From Blattamonas nauphoetae (taxonomy: Eukaryota; Preaxostyla; Oxymonadida), in contig JARBJD010000034.1 of the NCBI GenBank assembly GCA_033064195.1, positions 310,001 through 374,000 of the forward strand: DNA of 64,000 bases, read 5' to 3'. Below the pieces are notes generated by a model that ran no database searches, was not told the DNA's origin, and saw only the letters and a program-made list of their open reading frames with translations. Every line of letters starts with the position of its first letter. The stretch's first letter is position 1. The translations under genes and the position numbers were made by a program. This document shows, piece by piece, positions 1 through 10,977 of this stretch.

Positions 1-1396
1 AAGGAGCTGCTTGGTGACGAAATTGAACCGGTTGGCGCTGCTTGACTGTTTTGAGAGGAACAAAAAGGAGGTGATGTGAGTTGGCGTGAATGATGTCGTC
101 ATGAGGATGAACTGGGGATTTCTGACACCAGTGACGAGTCGGTGGAAAAGCTCGTTTTGGAGATCTTGTTGGGAAGATCCCACACGACCGAGAGATCCAC
201 ACTGAACAAGACGAAGCACGACGGTCAGTGTCAGGAAGAGGTCGACGTATTCTTCCACAAACTCGTTTGGTGGTTGGAGGAGTCCGTGCGATGACAGAGC
301 AGAAAGAAGACCGGCGAATTTGAAGGCTAAGACGGAAAGATCGGATGAAAATGTCGACGAAGGACGAAGGGCAATGGGAAGGGTGTCTGAGGCGGGTTTG
401 ATGTGGAAGGAGAACGAGGCATCGATCATAACATCGTCATCCTTCAATTCTTCTCCACGAGACATGTTGTGATGTCTAGCTGCCAGTGACAACACACTTT
501 CCGCAAACCATTTCACTGGAATCTGACAAAAATGAAACAAAGTAAGAAAAGCAAACCGAGCAAGGAATTCGGAGTGGAGACTTGACCAAAAATGATGTCA
601 GTTCATTCACGTTCATGTGAGAACATAAGTGAGGATTAGGAGAAGAAATCGATGATATGGCATCTTGGGAGGGTTCAGACAAGTCAAAGGAGAGAATCGA
701 GTTGACAATCACGTCCAAAATGGAATCGTTGTCAGGATGACCAGGCGAGAGGAATTTGAGAGTGACGTGGTTGGTATCAGCAGATATATCATCTAACTCA
801 ACCGAATTTGTTGTGTTGGACAAGATTTCAATTTCCAGATTCCGGAATCCACAAATGAAGAGTGGATGAAGGAGACACTTCAAACTCGATGGACAGTGTT
901 CTGTAAACTCTTCCATCGCAAGAATGAAATGATTGAGATGCTGTGACATGGCTAGCCATGTTGGTTCAATCGTCGACTCGGGTGATATCACTGAACGAAC
1001 GATCGAGTTCATTTCAAGCGATAATCCCCACAGAATCGAAGTCAAAGAAGGAGATTCCAACATCTCGACAGGTATTGGCGATGGGCTGGAGACGATTTTG
1101 CGGACGGTTTCCCAATCTGGTGGGTTTATCTCTGGGATCACGCCTCAATCTCAGAATGGGAAATACACACTTATACCAACTTGAAAGGGTCTTGTTACAA
1201 CAAGATCCTCGATTGAGATCTCAGATTCTTCCGAGAAGTTGGTTTTCACAAGAATATTAGCAACCAAAAGTTCAACGAAGAGACGAATCAATTCCTGAAC
1301 GAATGAGTCATGACAAGAATCCAAACTGTCGAATTGTTTTCTAGAAACAGTGAATGAAACGCATGTTCTGGAGAGGATGTCATAGTAACATTGGCA
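1..1396 (-). CDS. Multi-exon host gene, function unknown, runs off the window start
   Basis: At least three exons on the minus strand read as one open frame: about 1396-1177, 1143-587 and 522-1. They join across two short GT-AG introns, 1144-1176 (33 bp, phase 1) and 523-586 (64 bp, phase 0). Both joins keep the frame, whereas each exon read alone soon meets a stop. The most upstream exon probably starts at an AG acceptor near 1397, so the start codon lies in an unseen exon and the 3' end is outside the window. The product is leucine- and serine-rich and looks all-helical, with no signal peptide or recognisable catalytic motif. By style it could belong to the large helical-repeat families of oxymonads, but I cannot name a function. 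The 33-bp intron has a weak GAG acceptor and is the least certain part. Confidence 0.6.
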
Positions 1397-2671
1397 CTGT
1401 CACAGGGGATGACGTGGTAACGATCTGTCCCCTAAATGGTATTGTTTCATTCCAACTCATCTCAAAAATTGTCATCTCTTGAAAGACACAACACCATCAT
1501 AGTCATATCATCATTCATGAATCAAAAAACCATGTCCAGAGGACACATAGGAGATGTGGTGAAGTGAACACAGTGACTGCCATGTCACTTGTTATAGTCT
1601 GTTTCTGCAGAGGTTACCGCAATTCATTCCCGCTATATTCATGACATCAAATGAGTTAAGCCTGATAATCTCTCCCTCTTTCAATGATCGATCGTGAAGG
1701 AGTGTTTGTTCGATTCGATCTGTGCGGATCCGCAACGACTACGCACTTTCGAGTTTCGTGATCAAACTCAAATCACTGAAGTGAATGGTCAATGGTATTA
1801 ATAATCACTTATTGGTTTGTCTCCTTTCGACTTATTTCGAGGGTGACTGACAATCTGTTTCTTCAGAGTGAATTCTGTTTGTGATTTAGATGTTTGAGTG
1901 TTGTCGGATCGAATTCTCTCAGACAATGGAGACTTTGATGTTTTCATTAGAGTCTGAAGGTCAATCGACCGAAGGATCGCGACAGGAACCGTTTGTCGAT
2001 CTTCACGGAAATCACTTTGGCTGCGCCAAGAATAGCACTTCAAATCACCTAATTCGGTAGAAAAAAATATCATTTGACAGAACCACCGTTGAATAGTGTC
2101 GACAAATATTTTATTGCGTTTTCAATTGTTCGAATCGTGAGACCCGTGTACTATAACGGCGAGACTGAGTTTCTGTTTCTGAAAAAAGTTGAATCCTATA
2201 TCGTATGCATGATTTCGTTGAGAATACTCACAAAGTTTTGTGGAATCGTTGATCGATGTGAGCCATTGGAAAGAGTCAGTCTCACATCAAATTGGCTCTG
2301 ATTTTCATCTGATTGGAGATACAGTCGGATAATTGAAGAAGGAAGCACATTCATGTGACGAATTATGTTCTTCTATTGGAATCTGACAAAGAAAGTGCCT
2401 GTTTTTGAATTGACAGCTTGTTAGAGTGTATTTCGACAACAATTGTGTGAAATCAATTGCTACCATTGAATACATGGTGATGAATCTGATGAATTCTTCG
2501 ATGGTTGACTATAAGTCCATCATTCACACCACGTCACTTTGAGAAGATAAATATCACAATTGAGACATACTTTGTGCAAACTTATGTGACTAAGGCCTAG
2601 TAGTCTGATTTTTGTCCTGAGATTGTGTGTTTTTGCTGTGGATTAGTGGTCGACAGAGTGACTGTTAATGA
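1397..2671. other. Intergenic or undetermined, 1.3 kb
   Basis: Only short open frames without recognisable content occur here. A 91-codon minus frame at 1798-2073 is serine/lysine-rich and may be a decayed exon, but nothing supports it. I see no repeat or element end. Confidence 0.5.
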
Positions 2672-3775
2672 TCAAAACTGTAAAATGGGTGAACCAAATA
2701 TCAGCAAAGAGGAACGAAATGGAAAAACAAACAAGTGATTATTGATATCCTCTTCATTTTCCAGTTGTGTGTTGATTTTGGAGGGGATTCTCGAGAATGC
2801 GTAGTCGTTGCGGATTCGCACATCTCGGAACCCTTCTTGGTCCACGATCGGCAACACTTTTCGACCATTGTCCTTAGACACCACTTCTTTCGTCATCCAG
2901 GAGCTGATATTGTGAGACATAAACCATATGATGTGATGATTTGTCTCTTCGTTTTCTGTTTCTGCGAGAAGTGATTGGAAGACCATTGGAATGTGAGAAG
3001 AACGAAGAAATGTCAGAGTCGGTTGGTGGAAGACACTTCCTTGGATGATCCTGACGAATAAACGCAAAGTTGAACCCCATTGAAAGTCCCAAGACACGAG
3101 GGAACGATTGCGACTGATCTGAAGTAGTGATGGTTCTGTTGGGATGAAGACTTCATGAAGGAACACATCCCGGATTGATTGCGTGTCAGTGTTGTGGTTG
3201 ATGGAGAGAGACGGAACGGTAAAGGTGGAGGAGAGTCCATAAGCGAAGTGGAGAATCTCGAGAACACCCTGCAATATGACTTGATCATCGATCACTGACA
3301 GATTCTGGAAGAAAGGGATTGAAAAGATTCTGGGAATGAGTTTGGAGGAGATCAGGGGCAGTCTGGATGATATCGAAAAGCCGTAGAGACAGCGATACAC
3401 GAAGAAGAGTGTCGCCCGAAATATCGATGGAGAGGACCAAGACAGGAGCACAACCATCGAATCCACAAACATTGCGGTGGGATCTGGCGAGATTTTGGAT
3501 ATGGCCTTCATCAGTGAGTGAACAAGATAAGAACGATCAAGTTTCTGGTCAAGTGACAACAGAAAGGTGGAAGCTTTCCCGAGAAGCTCCTCATTAAAGT
3601 GGAAACCATCTCTGACCATTGAAATAAGAGAAAGGACTGGCTGAGCAACTGAATCAACTGTGACAGGATCTTCTGGATTCAAGTCCAAGAATGGCGAGTA
3701 CTCTGGGTTAACCACAACAAAATGAGGAAAAATGGGGATACTATCGGATGCGATCATATTAGGTTGGGTATTTGT
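2672..3775 (-). CDS. Helical-repeat (HEAT/ARM-like) family protein
   Basis: A single long exon of about 365 codons ends in TGA. The open frame reaches 3811, but a TTTCCAG acceptor at 3776 suggests the exon begins there, so the first codons may be intronic or the start may be a methionine a few codons in. The protein is built of leucine-rich amphipathic helices with no membrane segment. Near the N-terminus it has the Ser-Pro-Phe-Leu element that, from memory, opens the expanded Blattamonas helical-repeat family. The C-terminal part has that family's usual order: a PTEPSLLQISRNRSL-type helix, then HQPTLTF, then EGFRDVRIRND. The role is unknown; a scaffold is a reasonable guess only. It sits in a row of related minus-strand genes and fragments (4147, 5407, 8933), which looks like local duplication. 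Confidence 0.65.
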   Translation of the reverse strand, partial: TNTQPNMIASDSIPIFPHFVVVNPEYSPFLDLNPEDPVTVDSVAQPVLSLISMVRDGFHFNEELLGKASTFLLSLDQKLDRSYLVHSLMKAISKISPDPTAMFVDSMVVLLSWSSPSIFRATLFFVYRCLYGFSISSRLPLISSKLIPRIFSIPFFQNLSVIDDQVILQGVLEILHFAYGLSSTFTVPSLSINHNTDTQSIRDVFLHEVFIPTEPSLLQISRNRSLVSWDFQWGSTLRLFVRIIQGSVFHQPTLTFLRSSHIPMVFQSLLAETENEETNHHIIWFMSHNISSWMTKEVVSKDNGRKVLPIVDQEGFRDVRIRNDYAFSRIPSKINTQLENEEDINNHLFVFPFRSSLLIFGSPILQF

Positions 3776-3807
3776 CTGGAAATTGAAATCAAAAAGTGAA
3801 CAATTTG

Positions 3808-4098
3808 TCAATGGGCCGATCGATTGTTTGACAGTGTCATCAGTTGAATTGGACGTGCTGTGTTTGTGGATCGAGGAGGAATCTCCCCTGAGTTCCGCAA
3901 TAACTCACTGATTGTGTCGTTCAGAGAAGGTAGGCGAGCAAATTTGTCTGTATTGATTGTAGAACAGAAAATGGTACAGTGTTGTTTCATCAGATTGCTT
4001 CCTTTCTTTTGAAGCTTCTCCTGCTTCAACGCGACGGACTCACATAATTCTGACTGCGAAGTGAGATGGAAAAAAGAAGACAACACCAACACAAACAC
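3808..4098 (-). CDS. Possible small exon upstream of the 2672-3775 gene
   Basis: A 96-codon minus frame whose middle (a KFARLPSLNDTISELL-type helix) looks codon-biased rather than random, while its N-terminal quarter is hydrophobic and may be intronic. It could be a 5' exon of the neighbouring gene or a separate fragment. I could not find a splice that joins the frames, so this is a weak call. Confidence 0.25.
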   Translation of the reverse strand: MFVLVLSSFFHLTSQSELCESVALKQEKLQKKGSNLMKQHCTIFCSTINTDKFARLPSLNDTISELLRNSGEIPPRSTNTARPIQLMTLSNNRSAH

Positions 4099-4146
4099 GA
4101 AGAACGAAAGGCGATTGTTCGGCAGACGATCCAGCCTGATCAGTGA

Positions 4147-4641
4147 TCACTCTTCGTCCGAATTGAATGCCATAAAAGATCTGAAGCGAACTGCAATGTC
4201 ATTCACACCTTCTGCTGTGTCTTCCTCGATCCCCACAACTCGCAGTTCGAACGCATCATCCCACCCTTCTTCCCTCAACATCACTTCTCGTCTCTTCTGT
4301 CGCTCTCGCTTGTCTCGATTCCATTCATAAGTTCTGTTCAACATGTTCTGGAAGAACTCCTCAAAAACTTCTTCGTTCTCCATCTCGACCATCGTTCGTA
4401 TTTCCCATTTCACAAGTCCAGATATCAATGCTGGGTCATGCTCGTCTGAGTGGAGTTCCATGTTTTTGAGGTGAAGATGGATTCGACTAAGACTGATCTC
4501 GAGTCGATCTTGGTCTTCATCTTCCAAGGTGAGTTTAGCCCAATTGTTGAGGATAAAGATGATGAATGGTTTGGCTGGCTCGAACACAGAAGCACGAATG
4601 AGAGCATATTTAACGAAGCGTGCATCTTCATCTGGGCGATT
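4147..4641 (-). pseudogene. C-terminal exon of a helical-repeat family gene, 5' part missing
   Basis: An open frame of about 165 codons runs from a CATTTAG acceptor (intron boundary at 4642-4643) to TGA at 4147. It contains strings that I recall as typical of the C-terminal half of the Blattamonas helical-repeat family: ASVFEPAKPFI, NMELHSDEHD, MVEMENEEVFEEFF, and the ending LREEGWDDAFELRVVGIE. The acidic, lysine-rich middle is predicted helical. The upstream 700 bp does not give a matching N-terminal exon in an order that fits. The next family piece (5407-5733) seems to come from a different copy, because the two share the same EDxRF junction. I therefore read this as a truncated copy, although an intact gene with unrecognised upstream exons is possible. 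Confidence 0.55.
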
Positions 4642-5406
4642 CTAAATGAAAGGTCGCCTCCGTTTTATCTCCATCCCCACTCTATATATCGTAAAGAAAA
4701 CAGCAGAGTTCACATAAACATCCTCTCTCTCCCCGTTTAAGGTTTGAATTACCAGATTTTCCCATTTTCACTCACTTTTTTCCAGATTCCAAGTTCAGGT
4801 GACTCCTTCTTCATCACACGGTATTCATTTGTCAGATTCGTGATTGAACCGACCTAATACCGTGCATTACATGTGATTCTCCTGGTTTGTGTCATATATT
4901 TCGTTCACACTGACAGACACTCAGCACTTTTTTGAGGCGAGACAGATTGTTTCTCACAGCCAGAAGACAATCTGTACACTTGCACTGTGTGATATTTTCT
5001 CCAGTTTTCACTCGCGATCGGAACTTTTTTCACAAATTTCTCGTCTTATAGATCACAAACGGGCACTGACTCTTTGTTCGCCCTACTCTTCCTCTAATTC
5101 CCATCAAATACCGTTTTGAATCAAGAGATACCTCAAAGCACCTCTGTTAGACATGTTCCGCCAATCTTGAAGACTAAATTCATCATGATTGTTGATTTTG
5201 CCATTCAGAACTTTTCGTGTCTTTTTCTACAATAGATGTCTTTGTGTTGGTTCTCTCACACAGAATGAGCGTTTTATGTAGTTTTCCATCGTTTCTCTGT
5301 TTTCGAACAGATTCTGTGACAAAAAGTGTGCACTATTGTCTTCAACAAAAAAGGACGATATCGAACGCGATCGAACTTAAAATTCAATAATTTCCCTATT
5401 TCTTGT
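4642..5406. other. Non-coding gap between family fragments
   Basis: No supported frame. One short inverted repeat (CACGGTAT near 4818 and ATACCGTG near 4856) could form an 8-bp stem with a loop of about 35 bases. It does not fold as a tRNA. Confidence 0.4.
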
Positions 5407-5733
5407 CTACTGAAATAAAGAACGGTAATTGGGCAAAAAATGAATTTTTGGGACGCACATTAGTGTTTTGCGACCTTTCAAAGAGAATCGCCCATCTTCT
5501 TCAATTGGTTTGATCATCTCTGAGATGAATTCCGTGAGCCCCAAATGTGATTTCGATTCGGACAGTGGAAGTGACATGAAATCGACAGTCTCAAAGATCC
5601 TCCCAACGAGATTGGCGGAACTGAATTTTTCGTTCATACCTGGAAATACTACCAATATACAGAAGAGGGCTAGCAGGAGACGATGTCTGGTTTCTTTGTG
5701 ATTGACAGACCTTTGATACATGAGATCGATCAA
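5407..5733 (-). pseudogene. Fragment of a helical-repeat family gene
   Basis: About 85 codons (RHRLLLALFCILVVFPGMNE, then SSANLVGRIFETVDF, then LTEFISEMIKPI) match the block that in this family precedes the ASVFEPAKPF block seen at 4147-4641. After an EEDGRF motif the frame loses family character, and it ends at TAG just after a TTTCAG, so the 3' end is either broken or intronic. The 5' end abuts a cluster of TGAGATC palindromes. This is probably the stump of another copy. Confidence 0.5.
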
Positions 5734-5792
5734 GCAGAAACTGAGATCGATCGATCTCAGTTCCGGTTTTTGGGACTGAGATCAATGACTTA
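5725..5792. repeat. Cluster of GAGATC / GATCTC palindromic motifs
   Basis: GAGATCGATC, then CTGAGATCGATCGATCTCAG, then CTGAGATCAATG occur within 65 bp. Similar palindromes lie at 8938-8980, 10932-10960 and 53795-53835. They may mark a short dispersed repeat or a regulatory site. Confidence 0.45.
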
Positions 5793-5833
5793 ATTAGGCG
5801 TATCTATATTTGTCTCATTGTTGTGTCAATTGG

Positions 5834-6807
5834 TCAAAATAAGAATCTTGAAAAAGCGAAATGGTTGTAGTGTGATAGAATGAACACTGAAAAGAGGGTA
5901 AAAAACGTCTTCTCTCCATTTCGCACTCTTCTCGAAGTTGCTTTCGATGCATAATCATTCAGTCCATCCGATCGCCACGTGTTGCTCATTCCACCTCTCG
6001 CTGTCCATCCATCAGACGGAGAAGGCGTCGATTCGGGAAGAAGACGGGGAACAGCGAACGGTCGATGCAACAACACAGAATCAGAGTGAGTGGGGGTGTC
6101 TGTTTGGTTCACGAGACATCCTTCTCTCGACACATCCACTCTGCCCTTCTCTCCGCTTCCTGATGTGATTTTCGTGATGTCGTGAGTGAGGTCCAGCTCT
6201 GAGTGGAGGACAGCAGATGTCTGAACTTCCATTGTCGACGGAAGTGCGTGTTTCAGATGCTTGTCCGCCTCGTTCAGGCATCTGCACGGGAAATCAGCCT
6301 CGCCACACCACATCCCATCCTTCTCTGTTCCACTCACAACCACAGTCTCTCCGTCGAATGCGTTCGGGTAGAGAAGGAGAGTGGACCAGCTCCCATCACG
6401 AAGATTCGAACGGCATCGGATGCTCCGTTCTTCACGTTCGAAAAGTCAACTTTCTTCAGTCGGAGAGAATCAGCTCCTTCGATCTGCACAACCCCATCAA
6501 CTGATCCATCCACATTCAGATTCGAGAATTCCACTTCTTCCATTTCAATCCTCATTTGGTCCGTCGCTGAGTTGGAGGCAGATGAGGAGAGAGGAGAAGA
6601 ACAGACGAGAGGGACAGTGAGTTGAGATTGATCGGTGGCAGTGAACGAAGATGGCGAGATGACGAGTGTTCCAGCTGAGCAAGAGAGGAGTGGGCGAGAC
6701 AAGGCCACGTTCAGCTTCCCACACGAAGGGAACGTTCGATAGCTCAACACGTCCTTCCAACGCGAGTCTGAGAAAGAAGCGATCGTTCTTCCGACAGTTG
6801 GATCCAA
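5834..6807 (-). pseudogene. Decayed beta-helix surface protein gene
   Basis: Two overlapping minus frames (6807-6334, then 6343-5834) read as successive parts of one protein broken by a frameshift around 6335-6343. The first contains the VEFSNLNVDGSVDGVVQIEG and SLRLKKVDFSNVKNGASDAV rungs typical of right-handed beta-helix surface proteins. The second continues with a WCGEADFPCRC cysteine motif resembling the inter-helix linkers (W..CGD....C, EEDCGS.DAPC) of the large gene at 56265-63475. The last 60 codons are low-quality. No start codon or signal peptide is visible. I infer a broken copy of the receptor family rather than a working gene. Confidence 0.55.
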
Positions 6808-8541
6808 AGGAGAATGGAAGGCGTAACTGGATCGGGTGTCAGTGCTCCCAAAGATTGTGAAGCAGACAAGCTTTTGTTGAACGGGCTTGGCGGGAGTGTC
6901 AGTTTTGAGAGTGGGGATGGTGGACTGGGTGTGAGCATCGACGTTGGAGTGGGAACGGGCGGCGATCCAAAAGGCGAGGAAGACGCTTGGGCATCGTTTC
7001 TCCTTTTCTCCTTCCCCTCCTTCCGCATGCGAGTCGTCTCAGTGATGAATGCGGTCACCCCAATGTCGATCTCGCGGGAAATCAATCGACTCACAAGATT
7101 TTCTGTTCGAGTTAGAATCTGTGACTTGTCAGTTGTCTTCTCATCCTTCGCATCTGTTTCCTTGTCCACATGAATCACCACATTCTCAATCACCGAGCGT
7201 CCAAACGACATCACAAAGGACATCATTATCTATGCATCGTTCTTGGATAGTGTGGATCCGCCGAGTGATTTGAGAACAGGCGGAGTGATTCCTTCGACCT
7301 GAAAGAGTGTGTCTCCCAAGCACGCCACAAACTCCTGTCTGATCATCCTCTCCGCGTCACGACACTCCATCATGAACAGATAGGCAGGTGTCCCCACAAT
7401 GGATTTGAGAGGCGTCCCGTTGTCGATCGAGACGTCCAAATCGTTTTCTTGTTCCTCCACGCGAGATGTCTCTCTTCTTTTATTTTGATCAGAATTCCGT
7501 GGTTTGAATATGATTGTGAGTGCGATTCAGACTTGTGTTGGGAAGGAGAAGGAGTGTGAAGTGCGTGTGAGAGTGGACGAGGCGAGGTGGAGTGAGAATC
7601 GAAATGCGAAGAGTCGATGGTTTGCGGCAGAGGAGAGCGGAGGTCGGTGAGAGAGTGGTGGGAGGATGGTGGGGAGGGTGAGTCTGGGACAGCCAAGTGT
7701 TGTGAGTGAGGTGGTGTCAAGAGTGGAGAATGATGTTTCTGTGTGCTCCAATCTCACGCTGTTCCGACAGTACGTCTGTTCTTTCCCATTCAGCGTCGTT
7801 TTCGGAGCGGGAATGCACAAGACCGCCACTCAATCGCCCAAATTCCAGATCGCTCATCCGAAGCTGGTCCTGTAAAAATGAGTGTGAATTCAAAATGAAA
7901 AGAGACAAATTGAAGGCAAAAACGATGAAAAGTCGAGAGAGACCGAATAGGGTTAATAGAAGACAAGAAGGTTCGCAACACAAACTTGGATCAGCTCCTC
8001 ACTCAAAATGTCCTGCTTGTCACTAAAACGAGTGTGGTTTGCACTCTCTCCGTCTTCTGAGATGTTTTCTTCGTCAATTTGTCCGATATCACCACTTTTG
8101 GGACCATCCCGTTTTGACAGTTCTTCGCTCATCTTCGACACCCGTCTTCGGCTCGGCATGTCATGGAGCGTCACTTGCTGGACATGTGGAGACTGATCCA
8201 CCGCACATCACAAATGCTGCCTGCTGAGGGTATGGTAGAGCAGAATCAGCAACGAAAAGAAAGAAGAGCGAGGACTGTTGGAAACGATAAATGAAAAGTG
8301 CGATTGTTCAGAAAAGGAGAGCACACAGTCAGTCAGGAGGGTCTGTAGAGACTGGTTCTTCAGTGTGAACACTTTCCGGACCTTGAACAGAAGCGACTCG
8401 GAGACAGAGTGGAGCGACAGATACGAGTCGTGGAAGAGAACAGACACCAGATTTGGAAGGTCGAACACCAAATTGAGCCACTGCACACAAGAGTCAGAGA
8501 GTGACATCCAGTTAGGCCAGAGATTTCGTTTCCAGACTTGA
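6744..8541 (-). pseudogene. Broken multi-exon host gene, function unknown
   Basis: Several minus-strand open segments line up head to tail: 8541-8211, 8207-7986, 7869-7718, 7720-7500, 7496-7233 and 7229-6744. The first two are in one frame, separated only by TGA at 8208-8210. The segments either side of 7230-7232 are in one frame, separated only by TAG. Frameshifts lie near 7720 and 7497. A convincing 116-bp intron (7870-7985, TTTTTACAG acceptor) joins two of the segments in frame. The product would have a helical N-terminus, a Ser/Pro/His-rich middle, a charged coiled segment (SRLISREIDIGV...RMRKEGKEKRR) and a proline-rich tail. With four disruptions a pseudogene is the simplest reading. Recoding of TAG is unlikely given glutamine codon use elsewhere. 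A further frame upstream (8663-8542) may be intronic. Confidence 0.5.
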
Positions 8542-8932
8542 ACGAAGGAGAATTTGAAAGATAAGGAAATAAATGGAAATGAAAAAGAGAAAATGGAAAA
8601 AGAATGTTGAAGTATAGAAGAAAAAGGATATAATGAAAAGAAATCTTGAAGACTAATAAACAATAGAACAACGAATGCAAACCTGCTGAATAAATCATTC
8701 TAAGAGAGAAATAATCGTCAAGAAATGGTATATGAGATCCGTCGCGGTGGAATTAATAATTTTTTTGATAAACAAGCGTGATTCATCCAGTTCTTCAATC
8801 GGATCGGGAAGAAGAATTATTGTGGGATGATTCATCTCGAGATTTCAATGAAAGTGCTTATAAACAAAATTCAACACGGATAGTGGGTCTTTTACTTCGG
8901 TATTTCGAGTTTTATGAGAATTTGAACACTAG

Positions 8933-9975
8933 TTATTTTCTGAGATCAAAAAAGCTGAGATCGATGAGATCAGTCTCAAAGGTCTGGTGATTGACCTTGA
9001 TGGACTGGATCACAAGATCAGGAAATGATGGATCATCAAGAAAAAGCGATTTGATGGATAATTTTTTAGTTGTAGGTACTGCACGTGTCATTCGATCGAT
9101 GAAATTCCATCCGTACTCCACAAAGATTTTGGAGTCTTGAAGAAGGATTTCGAGAGAATCTGTCATGTTTGTATCATATCCAGTGAGATGTGAAGAGTCT
9201 GGAACATTCGGAGTCGTGAAGTCAAGAGAAGTGACGAAACCGTCGATGGAAGCGATTGTCGAGAGCACAATTGGGAGGGTGTCTTTCACAAAGAAAATGT
9301 TATCTTGAATGATCTCAGGATCAACCTGAAATTAACAGAAGTGACGAGAAATGAAGAAGAGAGACAAAACAAACTTCGATCGGAGGTGTTGCCTCCAATA
9401 CTGAAATGAGGAAGAGGTTCGAATTAGAACAGTAATTCACGGAACGACAAATGAATGATGGATCGTCGCTTGGGAGGGCGAGGTATTTCGAAAGATTTTG
9501 ATGATCGATTGGGAGGTGTGGTTGGGCTTCGGAGAAAACTGTTCGGGCTTTCTTCGAGATGGCTGCCAGGAAACAGAGACCAGAATATTGTTGGAGAGGG
9601 GAAGATGCTGGGAAGATGGGTGAGGGTAGAAGAGTGAAAGCATGTGGATCTCGCTGGATGGTGTCGCCGAGAGTGATTTGAGAATTGTAGGCGATTCGGA
9701 CATGAGGAAAGAGAGAGATTCGAGCCAAAGTGATGAGAACAGGAGGTGACGGAGTTAATTCTCCAATTAACTCGAATGTGGAAAAGATAAGTTCCTTGTC
9801 ATTGAGAAAGAGCGAGTCGACAATTTCGGAATCAAAAAAGAGTGATTCGATGCAAGAACAACACTGAACATGGAATAAGAAGGAGAAAGAAATTAACAAA
9901 CTGATTCCAATGCAGGACAGTGAGACCAATCTCCAAACGCTTTCAAGATGAACGGAGGGATTTCTGACGAAATAG
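8933..9975 (-). CDS. Spliced helical protein, function unknown
   Basis: Three exons (about 9975-9902, 9863-9375 and 9326-8933) join across introns 9864-9901 (38 bp) and 9327-9374 (48 bp). Both introns have GTTTGTT-type donors and pyrimidine-rich TTCAG acceptors, and both joins keep the frame. The spliced product of about 320 residues is rich in Leu, Ser and Ile and looks helical, with a paired cysteine stretch (CCSC) near its N-terminus and a stop TAA at 8933. The 5' end is not fixed: the frame is open back to about 9975, where a TTTCGTCAG could be another acceptor. The TGAGATC palindromes overlap its last codons. I recognise no catalytic motif. It could be a diverged member of the helical-repeat group next to it. 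Confidence 0.6.
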
Positions 9976-10439
9976 TTGTGCGATTCTCAATGAAATGTGG
10001 AAAACAATATATGTGCGTGGAAAAAAATCAAAAATCACCTAAATATCGTTCAAGGGTTCAATAGACAGAGGACAGGTGAATTTTTGCATTTCAAGCATGA
10101 TCGCGCTTGAAATGGGAGTTGTAAGATCAGCACATTTTTGTACACTTTTTGTCACAAAAAATGTTCAAAGACACGGAAAGGATGTAAAACAACAAAAAAA
10201 GAGGTCTATTTGTGATACAATGGAGATAAATCATCCAGTAAAGAGAAAAACGGAAAAAAGGTCTAATTTTGGAGTAGATCGAGACAACTTCTATGTTTTT
10301 TTGGAAATGAAAAATTGGATGCAAATGATGTATTTCGGGAAATAGACGAAGAATTATGATTTTGATGATACTCCTCTCCGTGGATACCACGTACCCACGC
10401 ATCCCTTATTTCAAAAAGAATCGCACTGTTGTTCGAATG
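9976..10439. other. Gap without a supported gene
   Basis: AT-rich sequence with short frames in both strands. The plus frame 10076-10345 (89 codons) has lysine-rich content but no family signal. I see no element ends. Confidence 0.4.
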
Positions 10440-10815
10440 AATGACGGTGATTTCGAATCTGAACGAAGACAAAGCGACAGTCACCATCACACAGACAATA
10501 ATCACAAACACAAAATGTCAATAAATTGCAGCAATTCACCCTGAAAAGCGAGAATGAACAAAACCAAAAAAAAACACACGGTAAGTTGCGATGAGGGCGT
10601 TCCACAACACAATGGAGACAGGAAGGGACACCAATCACCAAATGTGTCTGTCTCCACACTTTCTGAAACAATCCCAAAATCATCAAACACAAAATAACGT
10701 CAAAAACGAAGAAGAATCACACACCAGAGGTCACTCTCTGCAACTCTCCAAGTGTCTCTATCACAATATCTTCATCATCATTCTTCAATCTTTCGAGAAG
10801 GGTGGAAATGTTTGA
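10440..10815 (-). pseudogene. Gene fragment with intron, duplicated at 55545-55945
   Basis: On the minus strand an exon encodes ISTLLERLKNDDEDIVIETL followed by GELQRV. An intron of about 60 bp ends in TTGTTTCAG, and a second exon encodes ESVETDTFGDWCPFLSPLC. A third short exon (CNLLTF-like) follows. The same three exons and the same intron positions recur at 55545-55945 with roughly 80-85 per cent identity by eye. Neither copy extends to a full gene. They look like shared pieces of a helical-repeat family gene. Confidence 0.5.
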
Positions 10816-10977
10816 CTGAGACACAGAAATGGTGAAAAGCCAGAAAAACGACAAACATCGTTCCATGAGGTTTTGCGAGTCATACGAATCTTAAAATGCA
10901 GACTTCTGAGGGATGTAATCAAGCAAACAACAATTGAGATCAATAATCTCAATTTGTTTGTGGTTGATTAAGGTGAG

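Noticed and set aside
4816-4866. CACGGTAT/ATACCGTG inverted repeat as a tRNA
   Set aside because: No D, anticodon or T arms can be formed in the 35-base interval.
6814-7173. 119-codon plus frame with Gly/Val-rich content
   Set aside because: Antisense to the proline-rich minus segment of the 6744-8541 pseudogene, whose composition explains it.
7230-7232. TAG in an otherwise open frame as evidence for recoded stop codons (TAG/TAA to Gln, known in some oxymonads)
   Set aside because: Very Gln-rich intact frames (for example 18137-19828) and the 1,300-codon beta-helix exon use only CAA/CAG, and several transposase genes end in TAA. A pseudogene explains the single TAG better.
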